Assembly (NCBI GenBank): GCA_958296225.1
Contig: OY282456.1
Coordinates: 1,426,001 to 1,490,000, forward strand
DNA: 64,000 bases
Direction: 5' to 3'
From: an uncultured Dehalococcoidia bacterium
Lineage (GTDB): Bacteria > Chloroflexota > Dehalococcoidia > Lucifugimonadales > UBA3495
The notes beneath the pieces are model-generated. The model was not told the DNA's origin and made no database searches. It saw nothing but the letters and a program-made list of their open reading frames with translations. Numbering within the stretch: position 1 is the first letter of the stretch; every line of letters begins with the position of its first letter. The position numbers and the translations under genes are program-made. Positions 45,877 through 53,849 of this stretch are shown one piece after another.

Positions 45877-46098
45877 CCAGAGGTCAACCGGTCGTCAACG
45901 GCCAGTCAGCATAAAAATCGCATACCGGCGTCGTGGAGACCCCTCGTCCAATGCTTACGCGAGTACGGTCTAACCGGCCAACAGCGACTGCCACCGCGCT
46001 GCGTGGCTGCGCCCTTAAAGCGCAGTTCACGAACCATCGGAGCAAAACCTTGCGTAAATCCCCCGGCCGTGGGGCTGACAATGACCGGTAACCTCTGG
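45877..46098 (+). ncRNA. Structured RNA candidate, right copy
   Basis: 222 nt closed by CCAGAGGT (45877-45884) with ACCTCTGG (46091-46098) and ACCGGTC (45887-45893) with GACCGGT (46083-46089). Inside: AGACC+CTCG with CGAG+GGTCT (45937-45971), CCAC with GTGG (45991-46006), CTGCGC with GCGCAG around CCTTAAA (46007-46025), and CCCC with GGGG (46061-46074). GTCAGC (45905-45910) can pair with GCTGAC (46074-46079), and ACGGCC near 45900 with the loop GGCCGT (46065-46070), the latter a possible pseudoknot. Starts about 29 nt after the -10 box. Class unknown; could be an independent RNA or a long 5' leader of the HEPN-like ORF. Confidence 0.65.
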
Positions 46099-46151
46099 CT
46101 CGCCCACCGCATCCCGCCAACCACCTGAACCAGCAAAAGGACGTATTGCCA

Positions 46152-46367
46152 ATGAACCCAGCCCATCATCTCAATCGCAGCCGCCATTGCCTCAACATCG
46201 CCCCCGCCAACATCGCCGCCGGCGATTACGCCCGCGCCGCCCGCGCCTTCTGCCGGTCGGCCAGCCACGCCGTAACCGCCGCCGCCGTCCACTGGCATCA
46301 CCGCCGCGACACCCGGCGACGCCTCCGCTGCACCCACGAGCGGAACGCTGCCTGGGAAGCCGGCTGA
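46152..46367 (+). CDS. Small HEPN/PaREP1-like protein of the cassette
   Basis: 71 aa. AAGGA lies 10 nt before the ATG. The centre (LNIAPANIAAGDYARAARAFCRSASHAVTAAAVHWHH) has the GDY-x-A-A...F-A-HAV-A pattern of PaREP1/HEPN helices but is far shorter than a full domain, and the tail is Arg-rich. The left copy is frameshifted. The aligned codons show both synonymous and replacement changes, so coding is likely but not certain. Converges on the LVIVD gene, ending 8 nt before its stop. Confidence 0.5.
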   Translation: MNPAHHLNRSRHCLNIAPANIAAGDYARAARAFCRSASHAVTAAAVHWHHRRDTRRRLRCTHERNAAWEAG

Positions 46368-46375
46368 GATGGCGC

Positions 46376-47590
46376 TCAGAGGTTTAGCTCCAGGATGTAC
46401 AGGCCGCCCTGCAGCCGGTCCACCACGTACATGATGCCGTTTTCGTCCACGTGCACGTCGTTGATGCCGTTGGCGTCGGCGCCGTCAGGTATCCGGGGAA
46501 CGAAGTAAGCGACCTCCTCGGGTTGAAAGGGATTGGTGGTGTCGAACACCCGGATGCCCCCGTTGAAAAAGGTGGCATAGACCAGCGTATCCGATTGCAG
46601 GGACAAGGGGCCCGGACGGTTTTCATGGATGTTGTGGGCGCCATACCGGCCGGGACGGTTGAAAAAGTCGTCGGTGTCGGCCATGGGCAGCGTGCTGATG
46701 ATTACCGGGTTGCTCTCCAGCCGGTTGTCCATCAGCCATACCAGCTTGGGGTAGTCCGCTCCCCCCAGGGCGGTGGCCTCTTGCGTCACTACCAGCAGGT
46801 CGCGGCTGAACAATGGCAGAACCGTATGGGTGAACCCCGGAAACGGCGGCGCGTAATTCAACTGGGCAACCGGCGACGGCCGGGACACGTCGGAAATGTC
46901 CAGCGTGATAACCCCGGAGTCTTTCCAGCCGCAATAGGCCCGGTCGGGCCGGTTGGGGTAAACGTTGGTGTTGTGGACGCTGTGGCCCACGTCGAATTGA
47001 GGATGCCGCGCCGGCGGCGGTGCATCGTCCCCTTCCTGGGTTCCGGGCAGCCACCACCGGCCGGCTTCCCGGGGATTTGCGGGGTCTTTCACGTCCATCA
47101 CCACGTAAAACTGATCGTCTTTCGGGTCTGTGGGCCGGGAATCGGGCGTTCCCGTGGCCAGGTGCGCATAGTCGCCGTCAACCCACCACAGGCAGTGGCA
47201 GCCGCGGGAGCCCGGCCCCTGGGCGTCATAGAAGGCAATGCGTTTGGGGGCCTCCGGATTGCTGATATCGTACACCCCCATGCCGGCGCCCGGCTGGTTG
47301 TGCTCGCGCGACTGGTAGGCCACCAGCATCGTGTCCCCCACAATGGACAGGGAGTTGGAACGCAGGTGGCTGTAGTCCAAATCGGTCTGGGCCACCACCT
47401 TGGGGTTGGCCAGGTCGGTAACGTCAACGCTGGTGAAATCCTTGGGCGCGCTCTCGTGGGCCATGTAAAAGATACGCCGCCCGCCGGCCGTCCGGTGCAA
47501 GTCCACTCCTTCGCCCAGATTGTTATGCCCATTCAAATCAACGTGGGAAATGAGCCTCATATTTTTGATTTCCAGGGTTTGGGTTGACAT
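46376..47590 (-). CDS. LVIVD-repeat propeller protein
   Basis: 404 aa from the ATG at 47590 with GGAGGAGG ahead (the frame is open upstream without similarity). Repeating blades carry sequences such as FTSVDVTDLANPKVVAQTDL, MGVYDISNPEAPKRIAFYD, VVMDVKDPANPREAGRWWLP and IRVFDTTNPFQPEEVAYFVP, the LVIVD pattern. No signal peptide is seen. Resembles choice-of-anchor/selenium-binding-like propellers; enzymatic role unknown. HCLW and several His/Cys positions could bind a metal, but this is only a possibility. Confidence 0.75.
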   Translation of the reverse strand: MSTQTLEIKNMRLISHVDLNGHNNLGEGVDLHRTAGGRRIFYMAHESAPKDFTSVDVTDLANPKVVAQTDLDYSHLRSNSLSIVGDTMLVAYQSREHNQPGAGMGVYDISNPEAPKRIAFYDAQGPGSRGCHCLWWVDGDYAHLATGTPDSRPTDPKDDQFYVVMDVKDPANPREAGRWWLPGTQEGDDAPPPARHPQFDVGHSVHNTNVYPNRPDRAYCGWKDSGVITLDISDVSRPSPVAQLNYAPPFPGFTHTVLPLFSRDLLVVTQEATALGGADYPKLVWLMDNRLESNPVIISTLPMADTDDFFNRPGRYGAHNIHENRPGPLSLQSDTLVYATFFNGGIRVFDTTNPFQPEEVAYFVPRIPDGADANGINDVHVDENGIMYVVDRLQGGLYILELNL

Positions 47591-48065
47591 GAAGCCTCCT
47601 CCGGCGTTTCTACAACGCAGCCTGTAATTTTTGCCCGGACCGTTCTTCGGGGGCAGTTTATCACCTTTCAACCGATGCCCTGGGCAAGCCTGCACTGTTC
47701 CCGCGTCAAGGAAACCGGCGGACGCCGGGCCGCGGCCCAAAGGATGCGTCGTGTCGTGAAATGTGTAGCGATACGGCCGGGGCAGCCGGCGAACCGAAGT
47801 ACGCGCCGGTTGGAGCCGGCCCGCGCGGGGGATGCCATAGAGCGATTATTTCGGGAAGCGGCCATCCTGCCCTCCCGGCGCAAGCCGGAATAACGGGTTG
47901 GGTACCGGATTCGGGCGATGGCAAGTTCCCGGCAAGAATGCTTTAATCAAGTCGCGACTGCCGTGCCGCGGCGGCCGGCGTTGCATCGCTAAGCATCGCC
48001 GCGCTGGAATGCTGAATGACATTTCCCGCCACCGGCAAACCGGTCTGGAAATGGTGAGGACAAAA
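47591..48065. other. Intergenic region, no gene recognised
   Basis: About 475 bp between divergent genes. Short ORFs here are Arg-rich and have no family look. A remnant of the PAQAGIT-type dispersed repeat (CCCGGCGCAAGCCGGAATAA) lies near 47875-47895. No convincing promoter seen. Confidence 0.4.
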
Positions 48066-48944
48066 ATGGCTGCAATTTACACCCTGGGCGCCGGAACGCC
48101 CACGCCTACGCCCACTCGTTTCGGAAGTTCCCACGTGCTCCAACTGGGCGACCAACTCTTGATGTTCGACTGCGGGCCGGCCACCACCCACAAGCTGGTT
48201 AAGGCCGGACTGTTCCCCACCCAGGTTGACTACCTCTTTTTCACTCACCACCACTTCGACCATGACATCGACTATCCCTGCTTTCTCCTCTGCCGCTGGG
48301 ACCAGAGCATCGGCAAGGAGAACCAACTCCAGGTATTCGGCCCCGACCTGACGGAGAAGATTACGGAGGGCATCCTGGGCGAAAACGGCCTGTTCGCCCA
48401 CGACTGGAAAGCCCGCGTCAACCATCCCCTCAGCCAGCAGGTTTACGTCAATCGCGGCGGCGTCCTTCCCCGCCCGGCCCCGTCGGTTGCGGCCCGGGAT
48501 GTCGGCCCGGGCAAAGTGTTCCGCGGGTCGGATTGGGAAGTGACCGCCGCTCCCGCCGAGCACGTCCAGCCCTGGCTCGACTCCCTGGCCTACCGGGTGG
48601 ATTCGGCTGCGGGGAGCGTGATCTTCACCGGCGACACCCAGCCCTGCGACTCGGTGACCGAGCTGGCGCGCGGCGCCGACATAATGCTTTGTATGTGCTG
48701 GGATGACCAGGCGGTGATGGACGCAAACGGGGAGTACGCCGGCCAGTGCGGCACCACCGGCGCGGCCCGCATGGCCCAGGCCGCCGGGGTGAAAAAACTG
48801 GCGCTCGTTCACATCGGCCCCCACCTCGCAGCCCACGGCCCTATGGAGCGCGGCATTGGTGAAATCAGCCGCATCTACAACGGCGAGCTAGTATTTGCGG
48901 AAGAACTGATGCGAATTTCGTTGTCAGGCAGCCAGGGCCGTTGA
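48066..48944 (+). CDS. Metallo-beta-lactamase fold hydrolase, RNase Z-like
   Basis: 292 aa. The metal motif is THHHFDHD (HxHxDH type, near residue 63). Further ligands are His in APAEHVQPW, Asp in VIFTGDTQPC and His in LALVHIGPH. The start GAGTPTPTPTRFGSSHVLQLG resembles the RNase Z/arylsulfatase branch. Start ATG 48066 with GAGG 6 nt upstream. Stand-alone, followed by a Rieske gene after 261 nt; substrate unknown. Confidence 0.85.
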   Translation: MAAIYTLGAGTPTPTPTRFGSSHVLQLGDQLLMFDCGPATTHKLVKAGLFPTQVDYLFFTHHHFDHDIDYPCFLLCRWDQSIGKENQLQVFGPDLTEKITEGILGENGLFAHDWKARVNHPLSQQVYVNRGGVLPRPAPSVAARDVGPGKVFRGSDWEVTAAPAEHVQPWLDSLAYRVDSAAGSVIFTGDTQPCDSVTELARGADIMLCMCWDDQAVMDANGEYAGQCGTTGAARMAQAAGVKKLALVHIGPHLAAHGPMERGIGEISRIYNGELVFAEELMRISLSGSQGR

Positions 48945-49205
48945 CCCCGGCCCCTCCCACCACGTCGCCGCGGCGCGTGATGGGCCGGCGCCTGCCCATC
49001 GGATTGGCTGCTGCGATGCGGCAGTGAGCCGCCGGGGCCCGCCAACGGCTGCCCAATTGTGGGCCGGTACCACCTTTTCCAATGCGATAGCCTTGGCCAA
49101 CTCAAACGCTTCCCTTGCGCACCGGCAAACGGCCCCATTAGAATCAGGCTCCTGGGTACTCAAGTCCCTGCGCTTACCCGTCACCCGCACCCGGAGGGCG
49201 TAATC

Positions 49206-50954
49206 ATGGCCACGCAGCTTGAAGGACAGATACGGGCCGGCACTGTTGCCGAGCTCAAAGCCGCCGGCTGTCGCGTAGTAACCGGCGGCGGCCACGCCAT
49301 CGCCGTCATCTACCACGACGGGCAGGTGCACGCCGTGGACAACCGCTGTCCGCATATGGGTTTCCCCCTGGACCGGGGCAGCGTCAAGGACGGCATCCTG
49401 ACCTGCCATTGGCACCATGCCCGGTTCGACCTGTCCGGCGGCGGCACCTTCAACCCTTTCGCCGACGACGTTCGCAGCTTTCCCGTAACCGTCGTTGCTG
49501 AGCAGGTGTGGGTGGACCCGCAGCCCGTCGCCCGAAACGAGGCGGAACATTGGGCCGGCCGGCTGCAAGACGGACTGGAGCACAACATCCGCCTCGTAAC
49601 CGCCAAGTCGGTGCTGGGGCTGCACTCCGCCGGCGCCGGTTACCGTGTCCCCCTTCGGATTGGCGCCGACTTCGGCGCTACCTACACCGCCGCCGGGTGG
49701 GGGCCGGCTATGACCATCCTCACCGCCGCCGCCAATATCCTGCCCCACCTGGCCGAGGAAGACCGCCCGGTCGCTATGTACCAGGGCCTCCTCCACGTGG
49801 CCCGGGAGTGCGCCGGCCGCCCGCCCCGTTTCGTGGTGGCCCCGCTGCCCACCGGGGAAACCCGCCCGGAAATATTCAAACAGTGGTTCCGCAATTTCAT
49901 TGACGTGCGCGACGATGACGCCGCCGAGCGCTGCCTGCGGACTGCCATCGGGTTAGGACTGCCCCCCGGCGACATCGCCGATATGATTTTCGCCGCTGCC
50001 ACCGACCATATCTACCTGGACGCCGGCCACGTGGTGGACTTCGCCAACAAAGCCTTCGAGCTGCTGGACCACATCGGCTGGGAGCGCGCCAGCCCGGTGC
50101 TCACCAGCCTGGTTCACGGCATGGCCCGCGCCCGGCGCAGCCAGGAACTCAGCGCGTGGCGGCATCCCATCGACCTGGCCTCCCTCGTCTGGCAGGCCCG
50201 AGCCGAGTTGCCCGAACTCTACGCGCAGGGCCGCCGCCAGCGCGGCCGCTGGACGGGCGCCGACGCCCTGGCCGGAGCGCTGCTCAGCGAATCGCCCGGC
50301 GACATCCTGGACGCTATCAAAGCGGCCATAAAGTCCGGCGCCACCCCCGGCGACCTGGGCTCGGCAGTGGCCTACGCCGCCTTCCTCAGGATGGCCCACT
50401 TCCACACTTCCAACGAGTTCAGCGATTGGGACACCGTCCACAACACCCTGACCGCCGCCAATGCCCTCCACCGGGCGTTGCAGCGCGCGCCTTCAATAGA
50501 ACTTATGCGGGGCGTCTTTGACGTCGCCATCAGCATCTACCTGGACCGGTTCCTCAATATGCCGCCCCAGCGCATCCCGGAAACCGGCCGCGCGCCGGTG
50601 GATGATAACCAGATTCTGGCTGAGCTTGCGGAACATATGGACGTCCGCCAGCAGGTTGAGCCGGTGTCGCGCCTGGTATCCCGCTACATCACCGGCGCCG
50701 GCGAACCCGACGCCCTGGTAGCCGCCCTGGGCCGCAGTATGCTGCTGGAGGATGCCGGATTCCACTCCTTCCAAATCGTCGATGCCGGCTTCAACCAGTA
50801 CCAGGCGCGACGCGGAACCGAATCGGGCCGCCACGTGCTCATCGGCCTGGCCCGTTTCCTGGCCGCCCACGCTCCAACCCCCCGCGCCGTGGGCCAAACC
50901 TACCAAATCGCCCTGCGCTTACATCGTGGCGAAGAGCTGTTTCGTGAGCCATAA
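49206..50954 (+). CDS. Rieske [2Fe-2S] protein with long helical C-terminal domain
   Basis: 582 aa from the ATG at 49206 (GGAGGG ahead). Residues 1-105 are a Rieske domain: CPHMGFPL and CHWHHARF give the Cys-His pairs, with a Gly/Ala-rich first strand. The remaining 470 residues are helical, rich in His and Ala (ILPHLAEEDRPVAMYQGLLHVAREC, ADMIFAAATDHIYLDAGHVVDFANKAFELLDHIGW), and are not the usual ring-hydroxylating alpha-subunit domain (no 2-His-1-Asp signature recognised). I do not recognise that part. Confidence 0.8.
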   Translation: MATQLEGQIRAGTVAELKAAGCRVVTGGGHAIAVIYHDGQVHAVDNRCPHMGFPLDRGSVKDGILTCHWHHARFDLSGGGTFNPFADDVRSFPVTVVAEQVWVDPQPVARNEAEHWAGRLQDGLEHNIRLVTAKSVLGLHSAGAGYRVPLRIGADFGATYTAAGWGPAMTILTAAANILPHLAEEDRPVAMYQGLLHVARECAGRPPRFVVAPLPTGETRPEIFKQWFRNFIDVRDDDAAERCLRTAIGLGLPPGDIADMIFAAATDHIYLDAGHVVDFANKAFELLDHIGWERASPVLTSLVHGMARARRSQELSAWRHPIDLASLVWQARAELPELYAQGRRQRGRWTGADALAGALLSESPGDILDAIKAAIKSGATPGDLGSAVAYAAFLRMAHFHTSNEFSDWDTVHNTLTAANALHRALQRAPSIELMRGVFDVAISIYLDRFLNMPPQRIPETGRAPVDDNQILAELAEHMDVRQQVEPVSRLVSRYITGAGEPDALVAALGRSMLLEDAGFHSFQIVDAGFNQYQARRGTESGRHVLIGLARFLAAHAPTPRAVGQTYQIALRLHRGEELFREP

Positions 50955-51003
50955 ACCGCCGCCGCCGGCGCTTTGCGGATGTATAATCAAACGGCCCCAA
51001 CCG

Positions 51004-51048
51004 TTGTTGAAACCGCCGCTGTTGAAACTGCCGCTGTTGAAATTGGAG
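51004..51048 (+). repeat. Three tandem 15-bp units before a small gene
   Basis: CCGCTGTTGAAACTG-like unit three times, ending 9 nt before the start codon of the gene at 51057 and running up to its ribosome site. Confidence 0.6.
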
Positions 51049-51056
51049 GTACGACT

Positions 51057-51257
51057 ATGCCTGAACCAGCCGAAATGTCCCTGTCCGAATTCAAGCTGCT
51101 GGCTGACCGGGCCGGCCTCGGCATGAGCCAACAGGAGCTGGAGGAACTCAAACCCGTGTATGACCTGTATGCGGCCTATGCGGAACAGCTCCACGAAATC
51201 AGCTTCGGCCCCACCGAAATGGTGGTAGAGTTCCATCCCGACTGGCCGGAAAGTTAG
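51057..51257 (+). CDS. Small GatC/AtzG-like partner protein
   Basis: 66 aa from the ATG at 51057 with GGAGG ahead. LSLSEFKLLADRAGLGMSQQELEELKPVYDLYAAYAEQLHEI gives two helices, followed by FGPTEMVVEFHPDW, a tail that in AtzG/DUF4089-like proteins lies on the amidase. The amidase gene follows after 35 nt. Similar to the smaller protein at 32130 in size and placement rather than in obvious sequence. Confidence 0.6.
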   Translation: MPEPAEMSLSEFKLLADRAGLGMSQQELEELKPVYDLYAAYAEQLHEISFGPTEMVVEFHPDWPES

Positions 51258-51292
51258 CCCCGGCGCCGCGTTGTCAGAGGAGATGAAACCAC

Positions 51293-52699
51293 ATGGCTAC
51301 ATCCGACACCCGATTACACTTTCTGACCATTCATCAAGCCGGGGAGTTGATGCGGCGGGGTGAGCTTTCTCCGGTGGAGTTGACCAGGGCCTGCCTGGAG
51401 CGCATCGCGGAAACCGATGGGCGGCTGCATTCCTTCATCCTGCTGTTGGCCGATGCGGCCCTGGAGCAGGCCCGCATCGCCGAGTCGGAAATCTTGCGCG
51501 GGGAATACAAAGGCCCCATGCACGGCATCCCTTTCGCGCTCAAAGACCTGTACGACACCGCCGGCGTCCGCACCACCTCCGGCTCCCGGGTGGACATCGA
51601 CCGCGTGCCTTCCGAAGACGCCACCACCACGGCCCGGCTCAAGGCGGCCGGCGGCATCCTGCTGGGCAAACTGGCCATGCACGAGTTCGCCCTGGGCGGC
51701 CCCGACTGGACTACTCCCTTTGAGCCGGCCTGCAACCCCTGGAACCTCGACCATATCACCGGCGGCTCCAGCAGCGGCTCCGGCTCGGCAGTGGCCTCGG
51801 GCCAGTGCCTGGGCGCTTTGGGTTCCTGCACCGGCGGCTCAATTCGCGGCCCCGCCTCCCTCTGCGGCATCGTCGGCCTCAAACCCACCTACGGACGGGT
51901 CAGCCGCTCCGGCGTAGTAACTCTGAGCTGGTCGCAAGACCACGCCGGCCCGATGACGTGGACGGTAGAAGACACCGCCTATATGCTCCAGGCCATCGCC
52001 GGCCATGACCCCAAAGACCCCACGTCAAGCCGGGCGCCGGTGCCGGACTACTCCCTCTCTTTGCGGGAAGGCATCCGTGGCGTCAGGATCGGTCTCCCCC
52101 GGCACTATTTCTTTGACGACGACCCCAGCGTCAACCCCGAAGTGGTAGCCACGGTGGAGCGGGCCGTGGCCGTGTTGCAGGAGTTGGGCGCCGCAGTGGA
52201 GGAAGTATCGCTGCCCAGCCTGGATTACGTGCGCGCGGCCAACTCGGTTATCATGGTCAGCGAGGCGTATGCCTACCACGAACCCAACCTCAAAACCCGC
52301 CCGCAGGATTTTGGCGAAATCGTGCGCGGCCGGTTCCGCATCGGCGCGCTGATGACCGCCGCCGACTACCTGCAAGCGCAGCGCGTGCGTACCTGGGCGC
52401 GCCGGGAGTTCGCCGCAGTTCTGCAAAAGGTTGACTTCCTGGTAACACCCACTATGACCCAGCCCGCCGCCGCCTTTGAGGGCTACGACCCCACTGCTAC
52501 CGTGCGGGGCCGCAGCTTCACCGCTCCGTTCAACGTTACCGGCCTGCCCGCCATCTCCGTGCCTTGCGGCTTCACCGAAACCGGCCTGCCCATCGGGATG
52601 CAGATTGCCGGCAAACCCTTCGATGAACCCGGCGTGATTCAGGCCGCCTACACCTACCAGCAGCACGCCGGATGGTACAAAACCCGGCCGCCGATTTAA
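51293..52699 (+). CDS. Amidase-signature enzyme (GatA/AtzE-like)
   Basis: 468 aa. Triad Lys in FALKDLYDTAG, cis-Ser in GGSSSGSGSAVASG and Ser in GSCTGGSIRGPASL. The usual Q in GSxTGG is replaced by Cys (GSCTGG). VGLKPTYGRVSRSGV and FNVTGLPAISVPCGF are typical. Second amidase in the window with a small partner upstream, and different enough from the first to suggest a separate substrate. Confidence 0.92.
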   Translation: MATSDTRLHFLTIHQAGELMRRGELSPVELTRACLERIAETDGRLHSFILLLADAALEQARIAESEILRGEYKGPMHGIPFALKDLYDTAGVRTTSGSRVDIDRVPSEDATTTARLKAAGGILLGKLAMHEFALGGPDWTTPFEPACNPWNLDHITGGSSSGSGSAVASGQCLGALGSCTGGSIRGPASLCGIVGLKPTYGRVSRSGVVTLSWSQDHAGPMTWTVEDTAYMLQAIAGHDPKDPTSSRAPVPDYSLSLREGIRGVRIGLPRHYFFDDDPSVNPEVVATVERAVAVLQELGAAVEEVSLPSLDYVRAANSVIMVSEAYAYHEPNLKTRPQDFGEIVRGRFRIGALMTAADYLQAQRVRTWARREFAAVLQKVDFLVTPTMTQPAAAFEGYDPTATVRGRSFTAPFNVTGLPAISVPCGFTETGLPIGMQIAGKPFDEPGVIQAAYTYQQHAGWYKTRPPI

Positions 52700-52712
52700 G
52701 CCGGCGTCGTCT

Positions 52713-52946
52713 ATGAAACGGATGTTAGCCGTCAGGCGATGGTGGATAGTCGGGCTGATTCTCGCCCTGGTGGTCGTCCGCGTCGCCGCCGCCGCCGCGC
52801 TCAACCTGCTGGGGAGCGCGGCGGCCGACGTGGGCCAGGCGGCGCTGATTGCCGTTGACGTCGCCTGTCTAATCCTGGCGGTCGTCGCCGTCGTCGCATT
52901 CGTGCAGTACGGAAGGCTGTTCAACGCGCGAATCCCCACGGAGTGA
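52713..52946 (+). CDS. Small membrane protein
   Basis: 77 aa with two hydrophobic helices (WWIVGLILALVVVRVAAAAALNLL and AALIAVDVACLILAVVAVVAFV). No family recognised. It lies 13 nt after the amidase gene and 3 nt before the epimerase gene, with a poor ribosome site, so it may be translated by coupling. Confidence 0.6.
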   Translation: MKRMLAVRRWWIVGLILALVVVRVAAAAALNLLGSAAADVGQAALIAVDVACLILAVVAVVAFVQYGRLFNARIPTE

Positions 52947-52949
52947 CCA

Positions 52950-53849
52950 ATGAAATGCGTTGTCACCGGCGGCTGCGGATTCATCGGCTCGCATCTGGTT
53001 GACCGCCTGCTCCACCTGGGCCACGAAGTAGCGGCGCTGGACGATTTGTCCACGGGCGAAAAGAGCCGTCTCAACCCGGCTGCCACCTGCCTTGCCGGCT
53101 CAATCACCGACATTGACGCCGTAATCTCCGCTACCGAATCCGCCGACTGGGTATTTCACACTGCGGCCTGGGCGCGGATTCCCCGTTCCGTCGCCGACCC
53201 CGTCGGAACCCACCACGTGAACGTCACCGGCACGCTGAACGTCCTCCAGGCCGCTCGCCTCAACGGCGTCAGCCGGGTTATCAACTCGTCGTCGTCCAGC
53301 GTGTACGGCGACCGGGATACCCACCTTATGCGGGAGGACATGGTTCCCAATCCCAAGTCGCCTTATGCCCTGCACAAGCTCATCGGCGAGCAGTATGCCG
53401 ATTTGTTCGCCGGACTTTACGGCGTCCAAATCGTGTCATTGCGGTACTTCAACGTCTATGGCCCCCGGCAGCCCACGGCGGGAGCCTACGCGCTGGTCAT
53501 TCCCCGGTTCCTGGGACAGCGTGACCGTGGCGAGCCGCTAACCGTGTATGGCGACGGAACCCAGACCCGCGGCTATACCCACGTGTCCGATGTAGTCGCG
53601 GCCAACATCCTGGCGGCAACCGCCGCTCTGCCCGCCGGTAAGCACGTAGCGCTCAACATCGGCCCCTGCCAGGAGACCTCGGTTAACGACATAGCGAGGC
53701 TAATCGGCGGCCCGGTGCGGCACATCGTGCCTAATCCCCGGGGCGAGTTCGAGGAGCTGCGCAAAGCCGCCGACTACTCCAAAGCCAAGGCGCTAATTGG
53801 TTGGGAACCGCAAATTCCCCTTGCCGAGGGCATCAAGTCTGTGCTGTAA
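52950..53849 (+). CDS. NAD-dependent sugar epimerase/dehydratase
   Basis: 299 aa extended SDR. VTGGCGFIGSHLVDRLLHLGH is the nucleotide loop, SSSSSVYG supplies the Ser and YALHK the Tyr-Lys pair, and RYFNVYGPRQ is typical of UDP-glucose 4-epimerase relatives. Sugar is undetermined. Its last 17 bp overlap the end of the converging membrane glycosyltransferase-like gene. Confidence 0.9.
   Translation: MKCVVTGGCGFIGSHLVDRLLHLGHEVAALDDLSTGEKSRLNPAATCLAGSITDIDAVISATESADWVFHTAAWARIPRSVADPVGTHHVNVTGTLNVLQAARLNGVSRVINSSSSSVYGDRDTHLMREDMVPNPKSPYALHKLIGEQYADLFAGLYGVQIVSLRYFNVYGPRQPTAGAYALVIPRFLGQRDRGEPLTVYGDGTQTRGYTHVSDVVAANILAATAALPAGKHVALNIGPCQETSVNDIARLIGGPVRHIVPNPRGEFEELRKAADYSKAKALIGWEPQIPLAEGIKSVL

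Larger units (their letters stand above)
45679..46347 (+). repeat. Right copy of the duplicated RNA/HEPN cassette
   Basis: Inverted, near-identical copy of 3465-4210. On the plus strand it runs: terminal repeat AGCGTTCCGTT (45679-45689), one CCCTCTCC/GGAGAGGG hairpin, promoter, structured RNA, small HEPN-like ORF, and a second copy of the terminal sequence in the other orientation (CGGAACGCTGCC, 46341-46352). It fills the gap between a VOC gene and the LVIVD gene. Confidence 0.85.

Noticed and set aside
45877..46098. RNase P, tmRNA, SRP or 6S RNA as identity of the structured RNA
   Set aside because: None of the conserved cores was found, and the fold is multi-branched, not the single long hairpin of 6S RNA. 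Two copies would also be unusual.
47675..47893. 72-codon Arg-rich ORF between the LVIVD and MBL genes
   Set aside because: No ribosome site, overlaps a dispersed-repeat remnant, composition like other spurious frames here.
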